DNA of 13,912 bases from Flavobacteriaceae bacterium (lineage in GTDB: Bacteria; Bacteroidota; Bacteroidia; Flavobacteriales; Flavobacteriaceae). The stretch covers positions 1 through 13,912 of the forward strand of contig CANCFZ010000039.1 in the NCBI GenBank assembly GCA_947377425.1. The letters are read 5' to 3'. The notes beneath the pieces are model-generated. The model was not told the origin of the DNA, made no database searches, and worked only from the letters and a program-made list of their open reading frames with translations. The translations under genes and the position numbers were made by a program. This document shows positions 1 to 5,961 of this stretch, piece after piece; position 1 is the stretch's first letter; each line of letters begins with the position of its first letter.

Positions 1-369
1 TCATTAGATATGGATCTAATTGAGTTAGGTCATCATTCTTATTTTCATAAAAAATACAGTACTTTAACTTCTGAAGAAATTCAGGATGATTTTGATAAAA
101 GTTTTGAATTGATTGCTCAAATTAATTTGAAGGTTTATCCAGCATTGGCATATCCATATGGGGATTTTCCGAAAAAAGGGAATCAAAAAATAGAATTCTT
201 TCAACTTTTAGAAAAAAACAATATCAAAATGGCTTTCAGAATTGGGAATAGAGTGAATAATTTTCCGTTTAAAAATAACTTTGAAATTCAACGAATTGAC
301 ATTAAAGGTCAAGATACTTTGTTCAATTTTAAGTGGAAACTTAAATTAGGAAAACTTGGTTTATTTTAA
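1..369 (+). CDS. Polysaccharide deacetylase (NodB-like), C-terminal part, cut by window start
   Basis: The reading frame is open from base 1 (codons for Ser-Leu-Asp precede the first Met at 10), so the true start lies upstream and about 122 C-terminal residues are visible. The visible part carries ELGHHSYFHKKY near its start, matching the metal-binding His-rich motif of NodB-type carbohydrate esterases (G-H-x-x-x-x-H), followed by an acidic helix and a YPYG segment that matches the 'FayPyG' strand of the family. Such enzymes remove N- or O-acetyl groups from polysaccharides, which fits the neighbouring glycosyltransferases. The catalytic Asp region is outside the window, so activity and substrate cannot be judged. 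The stop codon overlaps the 3' end of the opposite-strand glycosyltransferase by 9 bp. Confidence 0.8.
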   Translation, partial: SLDMDLIELGHHSYFHKKYSTLTSEEIQDDFDKSFELIAQINLKVYPALAYPYGDFPKKGNQKIEFFQLLEKNNIKMAFRIGNRVNNFPFKNNFEIQRIDIKGQDTLFNFKWKLKLGKLGLF

Positions 370-1122
370 ACCTTTTTCTAATAAAATCATTTTTACATAT
401 CTTGAAAAAACACCATACGCATCAATTATTGCAACAGCTAAACCTGGAACTCCATCAAGAAAACCTCTTCTAATAATATAGGTGTGAAAAAATCTGTAAA
501 ACGGTTTAAAAACTAAAAAGAAATAATTGGCACTTTTGTTTTTGTCTTTTGACATTTTTGCTTGAAACCAAGCATAGGAATCTTTCTTCTTGATGTAATT
601 AAATAATCCTTTGTAGGTGTAATGAATCATAAAGTTTTTCAGCAACCCAACATTTCCTTGATGCAGTAATTTTTCATGAACTTCACCTTCAAAATGAATA
701 TTCTCATTTTTTACTAATCTAACAACCCGATTTTCGGTATGGTATAAAAACCGATTCATATAAAAATGGGGAAACTTGATTTTGTAAGCTTGATGCTTCG
801 GATTTTCAAGAGTTTCCTTTATTTCATACTTTAATTTTTCGGTAACACGTTCATCGGCATCAATGAATAAAATCCAATCGGATTTAGCTAATTTAATAGC
901 TTCATTTTTTTGATTTGAAAAATTATCAAACTTACGTTGAATTATTTCACATTCAAATTCTTTCGTGAATTCAAGAGTTTTATCAGAGCTAAAGGAGTCT
1001 ATAATAATGATTTGATCTGCGAATGAAACAGAACGCAAACAATCTTGAATGTAGTTTTCTTCGTTGTATGTTGGAATGATAACGGTAATCGTTTGCATAG
1101 TGTTATTGTAGAGTTCAAACAT
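361..1122 (-). CDS. Family 2 glycosyltransferase, WaaE/KdtX-like
   Basis: This 253-aa protein has a GT-A nucleotide-sugar fold. The first beta strand is ITVIIPTYNEE (residues 12-22), and the DxD-type metal-binding motif is FIDADER (86-92, D88/D90). HFEGEVHEKL (143-152) matches the conserved acceptor-side motif of the WaaE-like subgroup that adds a glucose to the LPS core. The C-terminal stretch around 200-245 (FFLVFKPFYRFF, then RRGFLDGVPGLAVAI) is hydrophobic and basic, typical of membrane-associated members. A likely role is transfer of one sugar to LPS core or another surface glycan at the inner face of the cytoplasmic membrane. The start at 1122 is the first ATG, but Met9 (codon at 1096-1098) sits immediately before the domain and may be the real start. 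The gene is divergent from the next glycosyltransferase (28 bp apart) and overlaps the deacetylase tail to tail. The exact sugar specificity is unknown. Confidence 0.88.
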   Translation of the reverse strand: MFELYNNTMQTITVIIPTYNEENYIQDCLRSVSFADQIIIIDSFSSDKTLEFTKEFECEIIQRKFDNFSNQKNEAIKLAKSDWILFIDADERVTEKLKYEIKETLENPKHQAYKIKFPHFYMNRFLYHTENRVVRLVKNENIHFEGEVHEKLLHQGNVGLLKNFMIHYTYKGLFNYIKKKDSYAWFQAKMSKDKNKSANYFFLVFKPFYRFFHTYIIRRGFLDGVPGLAVAIIDAYGVFSRYVKMILLEKGLK

Positions 1123-1135
1123 AGAAAAAATATTT

Positions 1136-1143
1136 TATCTTTG
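1136..1143 (+). promoter_or_regulatory. Bacteroidetes -7 element TATCTTTG for the glycosyltransferase at 1151
   Basis: TATCTTTG matches the Bacteroidetes sigma-70 -7 consensus TAnnTTTG exactly and lies only 7 nt upstream of the ATG at 1151, so the mRNA would begin at or very near the start codon. A clear -33 TTG box at the usual spacing is not obvious. Confidence 0.6.
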
Positions 1144-1150
1144 CAACGCA

Positions 1151-1969
1151 ATGAAGAAAGATATTTCAATCATAATTAGTACATACAATTCACCAGAATG
1201 GCTGAAAAAAGTGTTGTATGGTTACAATACTCAAACTTACAGAAATTTTGAAGTTCTCATTGCTGACGATGGTTCTGATGAAAGAACTAAAAATCTAATT
1301 GAAGAAATTCAGAAAGGAGTTTTTTATCCAATTACTCATGTTTGGCATGAAGATAATGGCTTTCAAAAGACAATTATCTTAAATAAAGCTATAGTTACTA
1401 CTACTACAGATTATATTTTGATGACTGATGGCGATTGTATTCCGCGTGAAGATTTTGTAGAACATCATGTTAAACATCGAGAAGAAGGTTATTTTTTATC
1501 TGGTGGATATTATAAACTGCCAATGAATTTATCACAACAAATCACTAAAGAAGATATTTATTCTGGTAAATGTTTTGACTTGGATTGGTTGAAGAAAAAC
1601 GGAATAAAACATTCTTTCAAGAATAATAAATTAATTGCCAACGGTTTACGCAGTTGGTTTTTAAATTATACCACACCAACAACTGCTAGTTGGAACGGAC
1701 ATAATGCTTCGGGTTGGAAATCAGATTTTCTTACTGTAAATGGATTTGATGAACGCATGCAATATGGTGGTGAAGATCGAGAATTTGGAGAACGATTGAT
1801 GAATTTAGGAATTCAAACAAAGCAAATTCGATATTCAACAGTGTGTATCCATTTAGATCATGCTCGTGGTTATGTAAAACCTGAGATGATTGAGAAAAAT
1901 CAAAAAATTCGTAAAGAAACCAAACTTCAAAAACGCACTTGGACTGAGTTTGGAATAGAGAAGAAATAG
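1151..1969 (+). CDS. Family 2 glycosyltransferase with galactosyltransferase-like C-terminal domain
   Basis: This 272-aa protein starts directly with a GT-A domain: ISIIISTYNSPEWL (5-18), nucleotide-binding IADDGSDERT (37-46) and the metal-binding motif TDGDC (92-96, D93/D95). The second half has the Glyco_transf_7C-type signature: NGFDERMQYGGEDREFGERL (197-216), then CIHLDHARG (232-240), where acidic residues and histidines complete the active site in galactosyl/N-acetylgalactosaminyl transferases and chondroitin-synthase-like proteins. It is therefore likely an inverting transferase acting on a surface glycan. The ATG at 1151 is the only start compatible with a full first beta strand. Its stop codon (1967-1969) directly abuts the stop of the opposite-strand family 9 gene. 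Donor and acceptor cannot be assigned from sequence. Confidence 0.9.
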   Translation: MKKDISIIISTYNSPEWLKKVLYGYNTQTYRNFEVLIADDGSDERTKNLIEEIQKGVFYPITHVWHEDNGFQKTIILNKAIVTTTTDYILMTDGDCIPREDFVEHHVKHREEGYFLSGGYYKLPMNLSQQITKEDIYSGKCFDLDWLKKNGIKHSFKNNKLIANGLRSWFLNYTTPTTASWNGHNASGWKSDFLTVNGFDERMQYGGEDREFGERLMNLGIQTKQIRYSTVCIHLDHARGYVKPEMIEKNQKIRKETKLQKRTWTEFGIEKK

Positions 1970-3034
1970 CTATTTTAAATGGTCATTCAAAAAAGAATTT
2001 AACTCTGGAATAATCATTCCCGGTGTTAATTTTAGATACATTGCTCTTGGGTTTTTTTCTATTTCTTTATTTTGTTCATACGATAATTCCGAAATCGCAT
2101 TGGGTAAAAAATCTAATAGATGAACCGATTTATGAAATTTTCCATCTTCAAAACTACTCCAATCGTCTTTGTTTATATAAGGTGAAAAAATAGTGAAAGT
2201 TGGTTTATTCAAAGCTTTTGCAATATGAACTGTTCCACCTTCATTAGAAACTAAAACCGCACATTGATTCATTAAAACTGCAAAATCACGAATACTCGGA
2301 GCGTAAACATCAAGAATAATATTGGATTTGTTTTGGCACAAATTATAAATTTTATCAGCTTCGTCTTTTTGATTTGGTGCATAATTAAATAATAAATAGC
2401 AGTCAAATTTTGTAGCAATATCATCTATTATTTGAGCAATATATTCATAAGGCATCGACTTTTGAGGTGTGCTTCCCAAAATACCAAGCATAATAATTTT
2501 CTTATCTTGATACTTTTCTGAAACTCTAAATTGTTTTTCTTCTTCGGTTAAGAAAATTTTTGGCTCAAAGTTGATGTTTTCAAAAGTATCCACTTGTTTT
2601 AATAGGTGAATTCTATCTTCAATTGCTTTTCCGGAAATGAGTGTTTTGGTTTTTAAAATTCCAACAGGATGTGTGTAATAACCTAAATTTCCAATCTTTT
2701 TGCGGCTTTTGTGTCCAACAGTTTGTTTGGCTCCACCAAATTTACAAATCAATCGGCTTTGTAATTTAGAGTAGGGATCAAAAATAATATCATATTTTTC
2801 ACGTCGAACTTGAAGTATCATTTTGGCTAAATTTCCAAATTTCTTTAACTCTTTTTCGTTGATAGAAATGATTTTATCAATATTAGGATTGTTCTGAATT
2901 ACACCATGTGTAAAGTCGTAAGCCATTAAATGAACTTCACTTTTTGGATATTTCGCTTTGTAATTATTGGCAATAACCGAACTAATCAGCACATCGCCAA
3001 TTCGTTTGTTTTGTATGATTAATATTTTCTTCAT
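1970..3034 (-). CDS. Family 9 glycosyltransferase (ADP-heptose:LPS heptosyltransferase type)
   Basis: This 354-aa GT-B protein has the length typical of WaaC/WaaF/WaaQ-like enzymes. The N-terminal domain opens with KKILIIQNKRIGDVLISS (2-19), the family 'r.d.iGD.l.t.p' motif. The C-terminal domain contains SNEGGTVHIAKALNKPT (263-279) followed by IFSPY, the conserved donor-binding motif (usually D-S-G-x-x-H-x-A-A). In E. coli such enzymes add L-glycero-D-manno-heptose to Kdo or heptose of the inner LPS core. In Bacteroidetes the exact donor varies and is not determined here. It is divergent from the WaaP-like kinase gene (63 bp between starts), and LPS-core heptose kinases commonly sit beside heptosyltransferases, so the pair may act on the same core region. 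The ATG at 3034 is right at the start of the first beta strand. Confidence 0.9.
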   Translation of the reverse strand: MKKILIIQNKRIGDVLISSVIANNYKAKYPKSEVHLMAYDFTHGVIQNNPNIDKIISINEKELKKFGNLAKMILQVRREKYDIIFDPYSKLQSRLICKFGGAKQTVGHKSRKKIGNLGYYTHPVGILKTKTLISGKAIEDRIHLLKQVDTFENINFEPKIFLTEEEKQFRVSEKYQDKKIIMLGILGSTPQKSMPYEYIAQIIDDIATKFDCYLLFNYAPNQKDEADKIYNLCQNKSNIILDVYAPSIRDFAVLMNQCAVLVSNEGGTVHIAKALNKPTFTIFSPYINKDDWSSFEDGKFHKSVHLLDFLPNAISELSYEQNKEIEKNPRAMYLKLTPGMIIPELNSFLNDHLK

Positions 3035-3051
3035 AAAACTAATTCTTGCTG

Positions 3052-3058
3052 CAAAGTA
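3052..3058 (-). promoter_or_regulatory. Possible -7 element (TACTTTG) for the family 9 glycosyltransferase
   Basis: On the minus strand TACTTTGC lies 17 nt upstream of the ATG at 3034. It resembles TAnnTTTG but has one base fewer between TA and TTTG, so it is a weak call. Confidence 0.3.
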
Positions 3059-3068
3059 CTATTTTTTA

Positions 3069-3076
3069 TACTTTTA
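3069..3076 (+). promoter_or_regulatory. Possible -7 element (TACTTTTA) for the WaaP-like kinase
   Basis: TACTTTTA matches TAnnTTTG except for the last base and lies 21 nt upstream of the GTG start at 3098. No stronger candidate is present in the 63-bp divergent gap. Confidence 0.3.
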
Positions 3077-3097
3077 ACCCAAATAAAATAAAATATT

Positions 3098-3853
3098 GTG
3101 CAAATAACCATTCATCCAAAATATCAAAATCAAGAAGAAGCTATTCTTCAATTAGTTATGGCTTTTTTTGGAGAAGGTGATTTGATTGTAAAAGGTTCGC
3201 GTAATATCATTAAATCGAATTTACTCGGAACTGAAAAAGTAAATATTAAGTTTTTCCAGAAACCAGGAATAATTAAATCAATTATTTATTCGTTTTTTAG
3301 AAGTACGAAAGCCAAACGCTCGTTTGATTATGCCAATTATTTATTAGATCATCATATTCCAACACCTTTTCCAATTGCATTTATTGAAGAACGAAATGCT
3401 TTTGGATTGTTAGGAAACAGTTTCTATTTCTGTGAGCAGATTGATTACGATTTTACAATTCGAGAATTAATTCACAATCCGCAATTTCCAGAAAGAAGAA
3501 TTATTTTAGAACAGTTTACTGAATTTACCTTTAAAATGCACGAAGCACGAATTAATTTTCTTGACCATTCACCAGGAAATACATTAATCGTAAATAAAGG
3601 AAATGGAAAATATAACTTTTATTTAATCGATTTGAATCGAATGATATTTGAGGATTTATCCATTGAAAAACGAATGGATAATTTCAAAAAAATGTGGTTG
3701 TCAAAATTGATGGTTAAGATTGTAGCCAAAAAATATGCACAATTAAGTAATCAATCAGAAGATAAATTGCAATCCATTCTTATGGAAAAAACGCAACAAT
3801 TTAAAAGAAAAACTGCTCGAAAAAAGTTTTTAAAACGAAAAATAGGCAAATAA
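3098..3853 (+). CDS. Lipopolysaccharide kinase, WaaP/Kdo-kinase-like
   Basis: This 251-aa protein has a eukaryotic-like kinase core. A beta-3 lysine is visible in VNIKFF (K51), the catalytic loop is FLDHSPGNTLI (154-164, D156 and N161), and the metal-binding Asp is in LIDLNRM (176-182, D178, the DFG equivalent). This pattern is typical of the WaaP/KdkA kinase family, which phosphorylates heptose or Kdo in the LPS inner core at the cytoplasmic face. The basic C-terminus (about 230-251, many Lys/Arg) may bind acidic lipid surfaces. The start is GTG at 3098: an in-frame TAA at 3089-3091 blocks any upstream start, and the next ATG is residue 21. The gene is divergent from the heptosyltransferase-like gene and convergent with dapD across a hairpin terminator. 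The identity of the phosphorylated sugar is inferred from family only. Confidence 0.85.
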   Translation: MQITIHPKYQNQEEAILQLVMAFFGEGDLIVKGSRNIIKSNLLGTEKVNIKFFQKPGIIKSIIYSFFRSTKAKRSFDYANYLLDHHIPTPFPIAFIEERNAFGLLGNSFYFCEQIDYDFTIRELIHNPQFPERRIILEQFTEFTFKMHEARINFLDHSPGNTLIVNKGNGKYNFYLIDLNRMIFEDLSIEKRMDNFKKMWLSKLMVKIVAKKYAQLSNQSEDKLQSILMEKTQQFKRKTARKKFLKRKIGK

Positions 3854-3881
3854 AAATCCGAAAGTACTTTTTCGAATTTTT
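3852..3881. terminator. Bidirectional intrinsic terminator between the kinase gene and dapD
   Basis: AAAAATCCGAAA (3852-3863) pairs with TTTCGAATTTTT (3870-3881) with a single C-A mismatch, around a 6-nt loop. Because the arm ends are A/T runs, the hairpin gives a U-tract in both directions, as expected between two convergent genes. It overlaps the kinase stop codon. Confidence 0.65.
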
Positions 3882-3900
3882 ATTTGAATGTAATAGAAAA

Positions 3901-4716
3901 TTAAACTGCTACATCATATTCTCTTAACGCATCATTCAGCGATGTTTTTAAATCTGTTGATGGTTTTCTTTTTCCGATTATTAAGGCACAAGGAACTTGA
4001 AAATCTCCTGCAGCAAACTTTTTAGTATAACTTCCTGGAATTACAACCGAACGAGCTGGTACAAAACCTTTATATTCTATCGGTTCACTCCCTGTTACAT
4101 CAATTATTTTTGTTGATGCAGTCAAACAAACATTCGCACCCAAAACAGCTTCTTTTTCAATTCGAACACCTTCAACAACAATACATCTAGAACCTATAAA
4201 AGCGCCATCTTCAATTATAACAGGAGCTGCTTGCAATGGTTCTAATACGCCACCAATTCCAACACCACCACTTAAATGTACGTTTTTACCAATTTGAGCA
4301 CAACTTCCAACAGTGGCCCATGTATCAACCATTGTTCCTTCATCTACATAAGCACCAATATTTACATAGCTTGGCATTAAAATTACACCTTTAGAAATAT
4401 ATGCACCATAACGAGCAACAGCTGGTGGAACAACGCGAATTCCTTTTTCGGCATAACCAGTTTTTAAAAGCATTTTATCATGGTATTCAAAAATTCCCAC
4501 TTCATGCGTTTCCATTTTTTGAATTGGAAAATACATTACTACTGCTTTTTTTACCCATTCGTTTACTTGCCAACCTTCCGTAGTTGGTTCTGCTACACGT
4601 AATGTTCCGCTATCCAATAAATAAATTACTTCTTTTATAGCATTTATAGTAGTTTCTTCTTTTAATAATTCTCGGTTTCCCCAAGCTTTTTCTATTGTAG
4701 ATTGTAAATCTGTCAT
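3901..4716 (-). CDS. dapD: 2,3,4,5-tetrahydropyridine-2,6-dicarboxylate N-succinyltransferase
   Basis: DapD transfers succinyl from succinyl-CoA to tetrahydrodipicolinate in the succinylase branch of lysine/meso-diaminopimelate synthesis (cytoplasm). The 271-aa length matches the family. The N-terminal helical domain contains WQVNEWVKKAVVMYFPIQ (49-66). The central part is a left-handed beta-helix of hexapeptide repeats (about 105-205), including EGTMVDTWATVGSCAQIG (126-143) and LSGGVGIGGVLEPLQA (148-163), which are hallmark DapD sequences. The C-terminal region holds KGFVPARSVVIPGS, which closes the helix. It is a single gene with its own TAnnTTTG promoter, separate from the glycan genes. 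It is a core biosynthetic gene with no sign of damage. Confidence 0.97.
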   Translation of the reverse strand: MTDLQSTIEKAWGNRELLKEETTINAIKEVIYLLDSGTLRVAEPTTEGWQVNEWVKKAVVMYFPIQKMETHEVGIFEYHDKMLLKTGYAEKGIRVVPPAVARYGAYISKGVILMPSYVNIGAYVDEGTMVDTWATVGSCAQIGKNVHLSGGVGIGGVLEPLQAAPVIIEDGAFIGSRCIVVEGVRIEKEAVLGANVCLTASTKIIDVTGSEPIEYKGFVPARSVVIPGSYTKKFAAGDFQVPCALIIGKRKPSTDLKTSLNDALREYDVAV

Positions 4717-4735
4717 TGTTTGTAAATTTGAGTAG

Positions 4736-4743
4736 CAAAGATA
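4736..4743 (-). promoter_or_regulatory. Bacteroidetes -7 element TATCTTTG for dapD
   Basis: The minus-strand sequence TATCTTTGC matches TAnnTTTG exactly, 19 nt upstream of the dapD ATG. The sequence further upstream is very A/T-rich with no clear TTTG -33 box. Confidence 0.7.
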
Positions 4744-4839
4744 ATTTTTTTAATTAAAAGGTATGGTTTTTATTAAATAACTCAGTATATTTCTCTTTCT
4801 ACAACTAGAAGCTATTAGATATGCTACTATAATCTTTGC

Positions 4840-4847
4840 TATCTTTG
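4840..4847 (+). promoter_or_regulatory. Bacteroidetes -7 element TATCTTTG (with tandem copy) for the 4869 gene
   Basis: TATCTTTGC is an exact TAnnTTTG match 21 nt upstream of the ATG at 4869. An identical 8-mer ATCTTTGC occurs 9 bp earlier (4832-4839), where it reads TAATCTTTG, giving two closely spaced candidate -7 elements. This promoter would also serve ruvX and possibly mqo and the HAD gene downstream. Confidence 0.65.
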
Positions 4848-4868
4848 CAAAAAAATAACACCTAATTA

Positions 4869-5540
4869 ATGATGAAATACGTTTCAATTCTGTTCTTTAC
4901 TTTTTTTTATTATACTGTTTATTCTCAAGAAGCTATAAAAAAAAGCATTTCTAGTCCACCAGTTCCAATTGAGTTTTTATTTGGTAATGACCATTTATCA
5001 TTTCAATCGTTGGTAAGTAAACCACTTTCTAATGATGGAAAATTTGGATATACTTTTATCGCTTCTATTGATTCTGAATACAAAACGGGAGATGAAAGCA
5101 CTAAAAATATTGATATTATGATTCCAATAGCGCTTAATTATAAAATTTATAATGATTTTGCTATAAATGGAGGAGTTGCATTTAATAATTCTTTCGGAAA
5201 TCGACCATTTTTAGGATTGCGTTATTTAAAAGTTAATAATCATTGGGTTATAGTTGTTATTCCAAGTTTTTATATTTCTAATAATAACTATTATGAAACG
5301 TATGTCTCTGTTGAATTTCAACCTAAAATCAACAATAAAATAAAATTATACACTCGACTACAAGGATTGTATAGTTTTGATGTTAGAAATAATGCACATG
5401 ATAGAAGTCTTTTCTATGGAAGATTAGGTATAACAAACAAGAAAACGTCATTCGGAGTTGGATATAATTGGGATTTATATGGGCCAATTAAAGTGAATAA
5501 AAATAATGTCGGCTTATTTGTTAGAACTAATATTTTTTAA
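4869..5540 (+). CDS. Secreted barrel-like outer-membrane protein of unknown function
   Basis: I do not recognise a named family for this 223-aa protein. It begins with a clear Sec signal peptide (MMKYVSILFFTFFYYTVYS, probable cleavage before Gln20; the VYS-Q junction is common in flavobacteria). The mature part has many short alternating polar/aromatic stretches with turns rich in Asn, Asp and Gly (for example FYISNNNYYETYVSVEF and RLGITNKKTSFGVGYNW). It ends in a hydrophobic strand terminating in Phe, the pattern of an outer-membrane beta-barrel of about 10-12 strands. No lipobox or binding motif is visible. The start has two adjacent ATGs (4869 and 4872). The stop is 3 nt before ruvX, so the two genes are very probably co-transcribed despite having no obvious functional link. 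Confidence 0.75.
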   Translation: MMKYVSILFFTFFYYTVYSQEAIKKSISSPPVPIEFLFGNDHLSFQSLVSKPLSNDGKFGYTFIASIDSEYKTGDESTKNIDIMIPIALNYKIYNDFAINGGVAFNNSFGNRPFLGLRYLKVNNHWVIVVIPSFYISNNNYYETYVSVEFQPKINNKIKLYTRLQGLYSFDVRNNAHDRSLFYGRLGITNKKTSFGVGYNWDLYGPIKVNKNNVGLFVRTNIF

Positions 5541-5543
5541 ATT

Positions 5544-5960
5544 ATGCCAAGAATTCTCGCTATAGATTATGGAATAAAACGAACAGGAGTTGCCGTTACT
5601 GACGATTTTCAAATCATTGCTTCAGGTTTAACAACAATTCCTTCAGAAACTGCAATTGATTTTTTGAAGGAGTATTTTTCAAAAGAAAATGTTGTTAAAG
5701 TTCTAATTGGTGAACCCAAACAAATGAATGGCCAACCATCTGAAAGTACAGAAATCATTGAAAAATTCGTATCAAAATTCAAATTTGAATTTCCAGAAAT
5801 GGCTGTTGAACGCTCCGATGAACGATTTACATCCAAAATGGCTTTTCAAACCATGATTGATAGTGGATTAAAAAAGAAGCAACGTCAAAATAAAGGTTTG
5901 GTTGATGAAATAGCAGCCACAATTATGTTACAAGATTATTTGACAAGAAAAATGTTTTAA
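5544..5960 (+). CDS. ruvX: RuvX/YqgF, Holliday-junction-resolvase-like pre-16S rRNA nuclease
   Basis: This 138-aa protein has the RNase H-like fold of the YqgF family. The first catalytic Asp lies in LAIDYGIKRTGVAV (5-18, D8). The second acidic patch is DERFTS (92-97), and the third is VDEIAATIMLQDYL (120-133, D121). The LIGEP segment (54-58) is at the place of the usual 'vGlP' strand. Family members process the 5' end of 16S rRNA; the Holliday-junction role is historical and less certain. The gene starts 3 nt after the secreted-protein gene and ends 1 nt before mqo, so it is internal to an operon-like cluster. Confidence 0.95.
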   Translation: MPRILAIDYGIKRTGVAVTDDFQIIASGLTTIPSETAIDFLKEYFSKENVVKVLIGEPKQMNGQPSESTEIIEKFVSKFKFEFPEMAVERSDERFTSKMAFQTMIDSGLKKKQRQNKGLVDEIAATIMLQDYLTRKMF

Positions 5961-5961
5961 A

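Noticed and set aside
4401..4583. 60-aa plus-strand open frame opposite dapD
   Set aside because: It is antisense to well-conserved dapD codons and has no promoter or recognisable motif.
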